Assembly (NCBI GenBank): GCA_947561395.2
Contig: OX387186.1
Location: 9,413,888 to 9,477,887, forward strand
DNA length: 64,000 nucleotides
Origin: Buxus sempervirens
Lineage: Eukaryota; Streptophyta; Magnoliopsida; Buxales; Buxaceae
Direction: 5' to 3'
Made by a program: the position numbers and the translations under genes. Shown piece by piece: positions 52,651 to 63,486 of the stretch (its first letter is position 1; each line of letters opens with the position of its first letter). The notes beneath the pieces are model-generated. The model saw nothing but the letters and a program-made list of their open reading frames with translations. It made no database searches and was not told the origin of the DNA.

Positions 52651-53056
52651 CTATGAACGGAAGCTAGCAATCTGGACCGTATTGAAAAGGTTCCTAAGAC
52701 AGCATAGAAAAGTTACAATATTAAGAAACAAGGTCCAAGAATTCAGAAGGGCTAGAATTACTCAATGAATACAAGCTGTGGCTAATACCCAAGGCGTAAA
52801 AGAAGCTTCTTATTGGAGACTGATAATGGAATAAATGAGAGGAATGGCTCCCAGCCAAGATTTTCTTAAGCAAAGTAATGGGGCTTCTCTTCCAGAAGGA
52901 AAACAATTAACAAAACCATCAAAAAACGACAATAAGCAATTAGATGATCACAAGTTGAAGAAGGGTTAAGATTCGGGTGCCTTTAGGCCTTTTCACGTAT
53001 ATATAAAGCCATGCATTAGATACTGAGAGATCATCGGGTAGCACCGGAGAGGATCC

Positions 53057-53463
53057 TTAAGGGGGTCCAGGTTCAGGTTTTCTGGCGTTTGCAGTCGGAG
53101 TCGGTGGAGCATAGCTGGATTTCCTGAGCTGAGAAAACAATCCACCACCCTGCAGAGATTCTGAGTTCTCATGTCCGGCGCGACCCTCCTGAGGTTTGTG
53201 ATCTGGAGTGTCCATCGCAGTCTCCTTAGGTATCCCCTGGGTCAACAAAAGCTTCACACAGTGCAAACACAATTCATGTTACAAGACGCCTAAATTCAAC
53301 AATGATTCGATTACCATTTTATCGTTCTGTCGAATCGAATTCACAATTAGATCGCAGACACATGGTTAATGTTATTACCTGAGCATGAAGTTTTCTGCAG
53401 ATGGAAGCCAACAAGAAGGAAGGCCAGTGAGAACGCCACCAGTAGCTTTGAAGAAAAACCCAT
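53057..53463 (-). pseudogene. Secreted-peptide gene, copy B, frameshifted
   Basis: Exon 1 (53,463-53,379) still encodes the signal peptide. In exon 2 (from 53,251) two bases are missing relative to copy A (GTTGACCCAGG against GTTGACACCCAGG). The frame therefore meets a TAA at 53,228-53,226 after about eight codons. The Pro-rich C-terminus remains in another frame down to 53,057. Splice sites are unchanged. Confidence 0.75.
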
Positions 53464-53760
53464 TATTATCCTCTTCTTCTTTCAGATAGGGGAAGAGCTA
53501 GGCCCCCCATATTTATAGAAGAAGACCATAATCTATACAAAGAAAGGAATAAATGGAATTAATGGTCCTAATTGATCTAACATACGCAATCAAGGCTAAT
53601 GTTCTCACAGATCGTTGTGTCTTGGATAGAGTCCAACGACGAAGCAAAATTTGGGGGGTGGATCTATATATATATATGGCAGTTTATTAGATAAGATTTG
53701 GTTCTCTCAGATCCATCAGCACCGGTAGAAAATTAGGGCAATGAATCAGGTATTTATTAG

Positions 53761-53804
<44 letters not shown>

Positions 53805-54250
53805 TATGCCATTTCCTCCCCGTTGTACTCCTCCATCTCTCTCTCTCTCTTTATAGGTTTCGCAGGACTTGCCGTGTGGTTGTGCGAAATTTAACGATTT
53901 TGACCTCCACAGGTGAAAGTTTGCGTGTGCTGGTCGAAACAGGTGAAGTTCTAGGCTTCTAGCAGTACACCGAAACTAGTGCCACTTCTGATTAGCACGA
54001 TAAAAATTTTCCGGCGCCCTTTTTTTAAGGACTCTTTGTAACTCATGCAAAGATCTTTATATATAATAGAACTCAAATCTTTGTAAGGAGAGGTGCGTGA
54101 TAGTGTCAATCTAGTTGTTTTCTAAACGAAGAATATAGCAATATATAGTGTAGAAAATATATGGAAGCCAAATACTAACCAATGTGCGCGCAGGGAGTGT
54201 CACTATGCAGTTATTACCTTTGACTTATAGTCCGCTGTTGGAGAAAATGT

Positions 54251-54350
54251 GAGCAGTAGAATGGTAGGGCAAATCTCCTTTGGAGGAGAGGAGTACACTA
54301 GAATCGTGAAGCCTCTGCACCAAAGGAGATGGCCCTACTATTCATATACC
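54251..54350 (-). ncRNA. MIR399: miR399 hairpin 1, copy B
   Basis: Same structure as 30,203-30,300. The minus-strand 21-mer at 54,285-54,265 is unchanged from copy A. Changes fall in the opposite arm (CACCAAAGGAGATGG in place of CGCCAAAGGAGACGG on plus). Confidence 0.82.
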
Positions 54351-54393
54351 CACAAGAAGCTGTGGTCATGTCACTCCAAGACCTCCAAGCTCC

Positions 54394-54456
54394 ATTTATA
54401 TACCATTAATTTGGACACAATGTTTGAATATACGACAGCTCCTCAGTGGCATATGC
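54394..54456 (-). promoter_or_regulatory. P1BS pair and TATA box of miR399 hairpin 1, copy B
   Basis: P1BS GAATATAC at 54,426-54,433 (one base changed from A but still fitting the consensus) and GCATATGC at 54,449-54,456. Minus-strand TATAAAT at 54,394-54,400. Confidence 0.75.
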
Positions 54457-54644
54457 TACAGTACAATCCCTTCCTCCAGCTTCTTTTTTTTCCACCTTTG
54501 CATCTCTCTCTAGATCTCTCTCTATCTCTCCGCCCCACTTACCCTCATGCTCTTTTTTTTTTATTGCTTTTCTCTTTCCTTTAGATGTGATTCCCTTTGC
54601 GGGAGTTGAAATCGTCTGCCATGTCTCCCTGAATTGCTCCCTGA

Positions 54645-54745
54645 TGTGGCCGTGAGATGCTGCCATGTAGAGCCCACTTGATACATTTATAATAACCCAA
54701 AAACAGTGGCCGTGAGATGCTCCATGTGGTAGCATCTCACAGCCA
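54645..54745. repeat. Foldback element, copy B, first arm partly deleted
   Basis: Lacks 31 bp present in copy A between GTAGAGC and CCACTTG. The second arm hairpin is intact. Confidence 0.75.
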
Positions 54746-57281
54746 TTGCAGGTGCCAATTCAGGCAAGAATGGCAGAAGATTTCATTTCCCCTTGCGGAC
54801 ACACATTTCACCAACAACAAAAGCTTGGAATAACACTCTTTCCGTAGACATAGATAACGATTTTAACGAACTTAAACTCTAATAGCTATCAATCAAGAAA
54901 ATGGAAAAGTAGTTACTTGCATGTTTCTTGTGCTTTGGTATTAAAAATTGTTCAGGAGACTCAAAGAAGCACATAAGTCAAATCACAGCATGAGAACAAT
55001 TAATTGATTAGCAACTACTTTCATCTCCACATTTTCGATTCCGTTTGGAGAGAACATCTATGGAATTCCACGCTGTCATTTCTAAGAGACTGTTTGGTAT
55101 AACTTTTCAAAGTTACTTTTTAAACTTAATTTTCAAAGTAGAATTAGTAGAATTCTCTATCTTAAAAACGGATTGGCTGCCTACCTCATGAGTGCATGTC
55201 ATTGTCATGTATGCATGCGTTCAAACCAATAAACTTGCATCTATGAATGCATGGCAAGTCTATATTTATATATGCTGATAAGGAAGATCTCCGCATAATG
55301 AGGCCATGCGCATCATGCATGAGAAAAGAAAATATTATCTGGATGCAACTTCGAGCTTCTGCAGAACTAATCGAATTTTGGGGTACATCAACTACGTTCT
55401 GAAAAAGAAGGGCTCAAACTAAGAATATGGAGAACAATAGAAGAAAGGAGAACATGCTACTGGATCTTCCATCCCTTGGCTTTCTTTTTGCCCATTAGTG
55501 GTTCATTCATTTTCTCTTTTTCTTTTTATCGTCTTTTCATTAATTGGTCAATGCAATGGGACCCGTTCCTTATTTTTCTCTTTGGTTGTTGACCCACCTC
55601 CCTAACCAGTTACACGGTGACAAAGAGCAAAGTTTGAAATGAAGATATTTCCAGAAATATAGCAGGCCAAGTTCCACTTGATATAATGTGAATGAGAAAG
55701 AGATCCTGCACCCTCACCCTCGTAAACAATAACATAGTTACACTTGAAAATCACTCTTAAGATGTTGGATTCATTCAAATTTTGGTCTTAATTAACCTGA
55801 TCCAGATCTCATCAAATAGCACCTATATTTTCTACGAGCACCTAAATTTTGGTCTTAATTAACCTGATCCTAAAATTGATTCTATGAGCACCTATATCTT
55901 ATTCCTATAGTTTTAAATTCAGTTCAAGTTTATTAGCATCTTAATTGCCTTAATCTGGAGTGGATTCAAGCTCAAATCATTGTATTTTGGAGAAGTTTTA
56001 ATTAATTTATAAAGATCTGTAAGTTGTGTTAAAATAGAGATTTACAGAGCTCATAGAATCATCATATTGATGAATTTTTGAATGAAAGTAGTCTCATTTG
56101 AAATATCTGCATCTCTATTTTCTACAGACCAATTTTTAGGCATTTATACAAAGCCAATATTGACTTATACTTGATTAAATTTGGGTAGGTTTGCATGGTG
56201 TCAATTACTGAACCCATGACTTCATTTAGATTTGAGTCTTTTTTATCAATCAATTTTCAATCAAAATTAGTTTTAATTAATTTTGATATAAAATAAAGGT
56301 TCTATATTTATTGATCTTAAGCTGCTCAGTAGTAGATCATGGGATCTATCATGATATTTTTAAAATTTTAGGAGTTAAAAGGGATGAATTTTGGAGTGAA
56401 ATTTAAGCTGAGCATCTCTGATTCCAACAAGCCAACTTTTAGAAATATATATGTAAGCAATTTCTAGTTACGATTGGATGAAATTAGCATGATCTTCACT
56501 TTCTTAGTTGATGTACCTATAGCTTTGTTAGAGCATAACTAGCTCATTATTATTCATATTTGAGTGATTTTAATCATTGAATTTTCCTCGTGGAGTTTTA
56601 TTTCAAATATAATTTTTTGACTTGATTTTGTTTAAAATTGAGGATGCTTTGTTTGTTTAGAATTGCATTGCTCAACAGTGGCTCCCAGCGTTAGTCAAGC
56701 CATTTCAAATCCAAGCTTGGATTTGCATTTTTCATTATCAAAGTATGATAATTTTCTTATTAGAGAGTTTTGATCGTGATAATCAATGAAGGTCTTCCTA
56801 ATCTATAAGGTGATCATCATTGGAAATTATACATTCTTTTTTTTTTTTCATTGTTTTATTTTAGTTTCTTTCTTTTTGCAATGAAATTAAAAATGATGAA
56901 AAATTACCATTTAAGGATGGATGAGTGGTTGTATTTAATAGCTTCCTCATTCATATACTAACCCCCTTTACCTTGAATCTGGTTTTAATCAGTGTTGCTA
57001 TACAATTTTTTTCAATGGTGGTGACTCCCAATTAATATTAATCTCGTGTAAGATTCATGGGGATGCGATGATGCTCATGGTTTTTCAATCCCTAGTTACA
57101 TCTTTTATCATTTATAATTTGAATGCTGATATCTTTTTGTTCCCTTTGTTCTACCTTGAATTATTCTTTTACAAATAATTTTATTGTAGATTTGTCCTAC
57201 TATCTTTAATTTTTCTTCAATATTTATTGACGTTTAATTTGGATTCGGAACTCATTAATGCAAGAATGACTAGGGAAAGTT
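54746..57281. other. Duplicated non-coding DNA, copy B
   Basis: Matches A 30,742-32,190 and 34,673-35,740. The single uninterrupted GAACCCATGACTTCATTTA near 56,210 is the empty LINE site. The GAACATGCTACTGGATCTTCC string recurs at 55,448-55,470. No gene seen. Confidence 0.6.
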
Positions 57282-58129
57282 AGATGTGTTAGATCTGTTA
57301 GTGATATACGAAAATGAACACAAGAAGATTTTTAACGAGGTTCGGTATTAACCTAATCCTCGGGACCACGTCCAGATGATGAACAATCCACTAAAGATCA
57401 AAAACGATTACAAACACCAATAAGGTCTTACACAATTAAAAGACTCCCTCTTGAATTCGTCACCAAGGTGTAAAATCTTCTTTAGAGTCTTGTTCAGCGA
57501 GCTCCCCTCGACTTTAAAAATAGATTGAACTCCCTTCAATCTACAGAGTGCAGCAAGGCTCCCCCTCGACTTATGCATGCATGCTTGAACTCCCTTCAAT
57601 ATGCATTTTGTCTTCTCCCAAAGACTTCAAATTCTTCTCCCGAAGAATGATGACATAGAATAATCCTTATCAATCTGTTCTTGAACGTCCAAGAGAGTTT
57701 ACCCATTATCAAACTCTCATTCATATATATATCCTGAGAAAACTCAACAGATTTGTTAAATGTTGTAACACTTGTTACAACGGATAAGGAACAGATAAGA
57801 CAACAGATAAGATATTTTCCAGATTCGAACTTTCTTATCTCTAAAAGATAATCTCTTAATTTGATAATATTTAACAGATCAAAGAGATGCCAATCCTATC
57901 TGAGAAAACAGAATTAATTTGAATCTCTGTTAGCTTAGAGATAAGAATTAACTCATACTTTAAAGATATAAAACTAACCATGTTAACCCCTATCTCTAAA
58001 GTGATAAGACAAAATTAGTTTAACAACTATCTTATCAAACAACCTACGAATTTCAAAAAGATTCTCAGTAAATATCTGGACAACAAAATAATGCCACATC
58101 ATCAAAAGCCAATCAACCTTAACAAGATG
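57282..58129. mobile_element. Solo LTR, 838 bp, with 5 bp target duplication
   Basis: The LTR is 57,287-58,124, starting TGTTAGATCTG and ending CCTTAACA (TGTTA/TAACA ends), flanked by AGATG at 57,282-57,286 and 58,125-58,129. Copy A reads GTTAGATGTTTGG at the same place, the empty site. It contains the AACGAGGTTCGG block common in plant LTRs. No internal region or second LTR, so it arose by LTR-LTR recombination. Confidence 0.95.
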
Positions 58130-58295
58130 TTTGGTTTAGACCTTTCCACTTTTTTTAAAGAATCACAAATTACAAGCTTGCCACCTTTCTAACTTTAAAA
58201 ACCCCCTTTTTATTCAATTAAATGATAACTTACTTCTTGTCTCAAGAAGAATGTTTATAGAGAGACCATTTTCATGCGAAAAACGGATGGATGGA

Positions 58296-58599
58296 TGCCC
58301 ATGCAGTGGCGGAACACCCCCCCCCCCCCCCCCCCCCCCCCCCCCGAGCTTTTATTTTTTAATTAAAATATATATATATATATTTATATGTTTTAATTAA
58401 AATTTATGTTTTGCCCTCTCTAAAATTTTTGGTTTGCCCCCCAAACTCATTGAAATTTCTATATTTCATGACAACCGCCTCTTAAATTTCTGGTTTGTAC
58501 CCCAACTCATTGAAATTTCTATATTTCATGAAAAGCATTAATTGAAAATTTTTTTTGCCCCCTCAGATTTGGAGTCCTGGTTCCGCCATTGTGCCCATG
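58296..58599. mobile_element. hAT-type MITE with 8 bp target duplication and poly-C
   Basis: The element is 58,304-58,591, starting CAGTGGCGGAAC and ending GTTCCGCCATTG, flanked by TGCCCATG on both sides (58,296-58,303 and 58,592-58,599). CA...TG ends with an 8 bp duplication fit hAT. It carries a run of 29 C at 58,317-58,345, a TA tract and a repeated ACTCATTGAAATTTC block. Confidence 0.85.
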
Positions 58600-59673
58600 G
58601 CAGGAGAGGCCCCTAAACCTAATCCCAGCTGGTAGTATCAGAGTATTTTCGGATTCTAGGACCAGTGGAAATGCTTGTTGGGGTTTACAAATATTATAAT
58701 TTTGCCATCACAAGTTTGTAAAATAAGAAATTACAAACCACTGTTTTCCCTGGAAATCTTTCCAACCCTAGAATGCATCCCAAAATGAATGCCAAATGGG
58801 GCCCAAAAAATGCATACTTAATTATCACACGTTAATGCTTTTGAATCTAGGCAAACCAGATGACAACAAATCCCATTCCTTTCCGATTCCAAGACAACCT
58901 TTGATGTAGCAGGTACCATGAAAGTGGAGATCTTGAATTTTAGGATTCAAAGAAGATTTTATTTCGTTATCTTGTTCGATGTGATGATTAGAGGAAGTAT
59001 GTCGGATCTTATGTGGTGGAGACACATTTTAATGGATAGATACTCGTCAACAGGGCCGCCTTTCACGGTTTGAGCCACTCGACATTTGGTGGGATTCACC
59101 ATTAATGGAGTCCTTTTGAGAGAAAATAAACTCAATCGGGTAATCATAATTAACTTTCACATTGCTTGGAAACGTTATAACATGAATATATGACATTGTT
59201 CATGGTAAATAAAAGAATCAGAGGTAAATAAACCAGAACTTTTTGATTAATCCCATGTATGTTGTCAGCTCGTAGCCCTCATATCCTGATCACTGTTTGT
59301 AGAGCTTGTCACAGGAGAAATCCAGGACTTCTTCAATCTGAATGTTTGAATCTGTTCTTCCCCAAACTCACATCTTCACTACAAAGCAAATGATAATGAT
59401 GTCACACAAATGAGTTAATAATACCTCACTCCATAAAAGTAGGGTTAAATGTCAACTAGTAGGTCCTCATTTACATCATCCATCGATGACCATTTCGCTT
59501 CCTGAAAATAAATAGCTTCTGTGGGCCTTGTCAACGTTCACCTGTCAACGCCAGAAATGAAATTACTGTCAAAAAGATATTCTATTTGAAATTGTAACGT
59601 AATAACATACCAGAATACTGTCACATATATATTGGTTGCTTCTTCAAACAATAGCCTGAGATAAGTGTGAGGG
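58600..59673. other. Duplicated non-coding DNA, copy B
   Basis: 58,600-58,850 has no partner in copy A. The rest matches A up to hairpin 2. The 73 bp at 59,596-59,668 are missing from A, leaving TTGTGAGG at the joint. No gene seen. Confidence 0.55.
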
Positions 59674-59767
59674 GAAATGGCAGGGCAATTCTCCTTTGGC
59701 AGAAACCAGTGCAATTAACCTGCACAAGCACTGTTTCTCTGCAAAAGGAGAAACTGCCCCGTTATTC
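59674..59767 (-). ncRNA. MIR399: miR399 hairpin 2, copy B (canonical mature sequence)
   Basis: The minus-strand 21-mer at 59,701-59,681 (starting TGCCAAAGGAGA, ending ATTGCCCTG) is identical to copy A. One change in the star arm (GCAAAAGG for GCCAAAGG on plus) adds a mismatch near the 5' end of the mature strand but leaves the miRNA itself unchanged. Confidence 0.92.
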
Positions 59768-59835
59768 TTGGTCTACCCTCACAAATTCCTTGCCTGCACC
59801 AGTTCACTGCTTGTGTTGTGAACGTCAAGCCCTAC

Positions 59836-59895
59836 ATTTTATACTGCATGATTCGCACTTCAGCTTGGATATACCAAGTACAGAATAGCATATTC
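59836..59895 (-). promoter_or_regulatory. P1BS pair and TATA box of miR399 hairpin 2, copy B
   Basis: P1BS at 59,867-59,874 (GGATATAC on plus) and 59,888-59,895 (GCATATTC). Minus-strand TATAAAAT at 59,836-59,843. A 3 bp insertion changes the last base of the TATA octamer against copy A. Confidence 0.8.
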
Positions 59896-62432
59896 CAGGA
59901 CATTTCCTCTAGCGCTTAAAGCTCACTTTTTGCTGTTGCATTTGTGGTCCCTTTATTCTCACCTGTGGCCCTTCTTCATGTTAATTATGAGCATGAGAAT
60001 GGAAATAAGTAGCTTCAAGGAAATGTTACTTGAACTTTTTCATGCCTTTCAAGTCAAATTAATTATTGGATTTATTATTTAATTTGAACTTTCTGTTGTT
60101 CATCCAGAGAACTTCTTTCTTTTTGACTTGATAATAAACAAACAGTAGTGAGACGTGGACTTTTAACCTTCCTATATGTGTTTTAATTCAGATTCGCCAC
60201 GACCTTTGATCGTAACTTCTTTGAAGAAACTAGTTCACATTTCACCAATTGAAATGTTTCAGGTGATACTATAATCTACGTTCACATGCACCAATTTTGT
60301 GATCAGATATATGTAAATGTTTGGAAGTATATGGTCCCTTGAAAATATGTGTTGTTCAAGTGAAATTTCAACCATTGCCGTTGGACTATATATATTTAAG
60401 CTGATCTCTCTGATGCTGATGAATTGAAAGTTAAAAAGTTGTATTCTCTCTGAATTGATGTATAACATAAAACAGGTTTCATTAAATTCCTTTGCTCCAT
60501 ATCGTTGTATCGAATCTTGTTCTGGAGTCTATATGAGGTTCTAAATAAATTTTAGGATCTCCAGGTATAGAGGCTTTCAACATATTATACTTTCACTGAA
60601 TGTGCCGCACCATTGCAAAGAATGAATGAAGCATAAGAATAGGTTTATTCGATATATAATGTGATGCGGCTTATGATATGCGGAGATAAGAATGTATGCG
60701 TGCTCTCAGTATGTTTGAGATTGTAAGTAACTAGAACTTGCGCGCATACAGATGGAAGCATAAATGAGATCTGAGTTTCTGCTGATTTTCAATTCATGAC
60801 AGCCACAAAAACTAACAATTAATGGTGAAAGATATAAAGAGTAGGCAAGCAGATAGTGTCCATTAGAGAACATGCTCCCGGATCTTCCCTTTTGTCGAGT
60901 TCCTTTCCGTCCTTTTTCTTTCTTCCTTTGGATGGTAATATGCTAATAGCTCCAGCTGGTAAAAGTAGCCTTCGCATTTTTCACTTATGGATTGGATTTG
61001 TTGCGGATTGTGTCTTTATTTTACTGGACCACAGAAGAATACCTTTAAAAAATTTAGAGGGAGGAGAGACAAGTCACTTCATTTGTTTCCCTATGGATCA
61101 TTCAGAATATCTCTCCCTCTTTTGTTTTTTCTTTTGTAATTTGAAACCCCATTACCAATTCCGAAATGGGAATGTCTTACAAACAATAGGCCTGGTTTCA
61201 AATAATGGAGAACTACTCATAAACAGCCATGTAAATAATCCTATAGTTTGGGTGTTATTGTTCTGTTAGAAAAAACCTGATTAGATTTTGATGTAAGAGC
61301 TGCCATTGCCAAGAATTCTGAAAGGGCATAAACTTGAGGTATCTCTCTCCGCTTACATAAGCTTTATGATGAAAATTTTGGGGGCAGAAATATGCTACTC
61401 ATCAAGTAGGAAAATCTACCTAATTTTCCATAGGTCACCAAAGTGTCTGAAATAAAATCCTCAAAGATATTAATTTCATGTGTGCGTCCTGTGTACAAGG
61501 ATACAGTAGTGCAGCCTTATACAAGGACCTAATGGTGTCAATGCCTGAGCTCGCAGATTGGCTTGGCGGGGTGGCTGGGTTTCTCACATCAAACTTCTGA
61601 ATACAAGTAGAAAGTTTTCACAGACTTGCAGCTTCTGCTGTCATTTCTAAGTTGGAGATAGATCATCAGACTTGTACATACAAGCATTTGTCTGTACACA
61701 ATACTGTATGAATGTGTATAAATGCAATGAATCATACATGTGACTCTATACAGATCCAACAGCCAACATACAAAATTAATGTAACCATGGACTTCTATGT
61801 AGAAGTACTTTGTTATCCACCTTTTGACCTCAAGAAAGATCAAAGGCCACCACTTTAAGGAAAGTAAGAGCCAAGGTGCGCGAATAGAAGAACATTCTCC
61901 CGGATCTTCCTTCTGTAGTTGGCTTCTTCAAATTTTCTTTCCTTAAATCTCGCTGGTATATTGGTATAAAAGGATATCCCAATGTTGATACTTCTCCTTA
62001 AAAAAAATTTATATGATTTTATTCCTTAAAACCCACGTTGCTTTCAAAGAGTAGCGACTGAGAGAAGAATCAAAAGTACGGTTATTAATGTTAAGACACA
62101 AGGAAAAAGGAGAATTTGTTCCTGTGTGGACCACAAACAATCTAAATGAAGTCTTCTAGGTCAAAGATTGCTGACTAAATCTATCTGTTTCCATCCACCG
62201 CAGGCACAACCGTTCAAAACAAAAATTAATGTTGTAATTTATTTATTAAAAGTAAACGCATTCATTATTTATTACCATAATTTTACTTTAATTTCAATTA
62301 AGGATGATTTATTACTGTAACTTGTAGAGAAATTTCATCTTTTGAAGGCAGCCCATTTACAAGGGAGCCAAGGCTGTGAGGGCTGGAAACAGGACCACTG
62401 TTCTTATGCCACTTAAAAGGGATTGTGCCGTT
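59896..62432. other. Duplicated spacer between hairpins 2 and 3, copy B
   Basis: GAACAT(G/T)CTCCCGGATCTTCC strings at 60,865-60,888 and 61,887-61,910. Several small indels against A (for example AATTAATTATTGG near 60,058). No gene seen. Confidence 0.6.
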
Positions 62433-62470
62433 GGATATGCGCTCTGTGCATGAATCAGAGCCCTATAAAT
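62433..62470 (+). promoter_or_regulatory. P1BS site and TATA box of miR399 hairpin 3, copy B
   Basis: GGATATGC at 62,433-62,440 and TATAAAT at 62,464-62,470, identical in sequence and spacing to copy A. Confidence 0.82.
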
Positions 62471-62520
62471 GTATGCACAAATATTACATCTTCATGGACT
62501 CAGATAAGCAAGCATGCACA

Positions 62521-62631
62521 GATGCATTACGGGGCAATCCTTCTTTGGCAGCTGGTTCCTTGGCTAGATGTGAAGTTTTCATATTGTGGCAGAGTTAGCC
62601 CTACTGCCAAAGGAGATTTGCCCAGCAATTC
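62521..62631 (+). ncRNA. MIR399: miR399 hairpin 3, copy B (canonical mature sequence)
   Basis: The 21-mer at 62,605-62,625 starts TGCCAAAGGAGA and ends TTTGCCCAG, identical to copy A. The loop has a 3 bp insertion and the star arm one substitution (CCTTCTTTGG for CCTACTTTGG). Confidence 0.93.
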
Positions 62632-63486
62632 ACCTGTACAGTTATACCTTCTCATGCACCGTGCACCGGCCATTAAAGACGATACTTTTCTTTTTCTTTT
62701 TGACCTGTTTTAGTCTGGATTGAGAAGATCGTCTACGTACTGTGAGCCCGTGAAACGGTTTCTTTCCTTTCTCTCTCCTTTTTTAGAAAGTGAAATTATT
62801 ATTTTTTACTCTTTTTATTGTAGCTGCTTGTGTGGCAAGCATCCATTGGGTACTATACAGCTCCTTTTAGGACTGGACTTCCTTCTCTTGGGCAATATCT
62901 AACAATGTCGTTAACACTACCCAAAAAAAAAATCTAACAATGTCGTTATGCTAATTTTTCGTCTGCATCCTTTTCTTTTTTACTAGGAAGTAGGAGAACA
63001 CGATTGATGCATATAAATGTGTAGTAGTCTTTTAATGGTGGTTGACTCATGCAGAAGAATGTCAAGACTGAGTTAATTCTGAAGTATTCTGCATAAGAGG
63101 TGTTCATCATCCTTGACAAGAATGCATATAGGTCATTTGTTAGAATATCATATTTTTTGCTTCCCAATCTATGCAACCTAATGGGGATTCTACGCAATCT
63201 ATACAGAAGAATGGGAGACCATTTTAGAAGCAGATTTCTGATCTTAACTTGAATTTTTTGTGATAAATGGTTCAAGTTGCAGTATACCAACCATTCTATA
63301 CTTGTAAATTTGGTTCTTATTGTATATTTGTTTATTATAGAAACTTGCCTTTTCCCAAAAAAAAAAAAGTAGTGTATATATCTGATCTTATTTCAGATTC
63401 TTCCTATAAGTATTGAACCCTAATTATTTAGTTTCCTAGCAAGATCTTGGTGAAAGTATAGAAACAAAGTTACCAATGATCCTGTC
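62632..63486. other. Duplicated non-coding DNA, copy B
   Basis: Counterpart of 40,014-40,869. A CTAACAATGTCGTTA segment is repeated near 62,898 and 62,933, beside an A-run. No gene seen. Confidence 0.5.

Noticed and set aside
59596..59668. TATA-like CATATATATT in the 73 bp present only in copy B, as a promoter for hairpin 2
   Set aside because: It lies upstream only if hairpin 2 is read on the plus strand. On the minus strand it is 3' flank.
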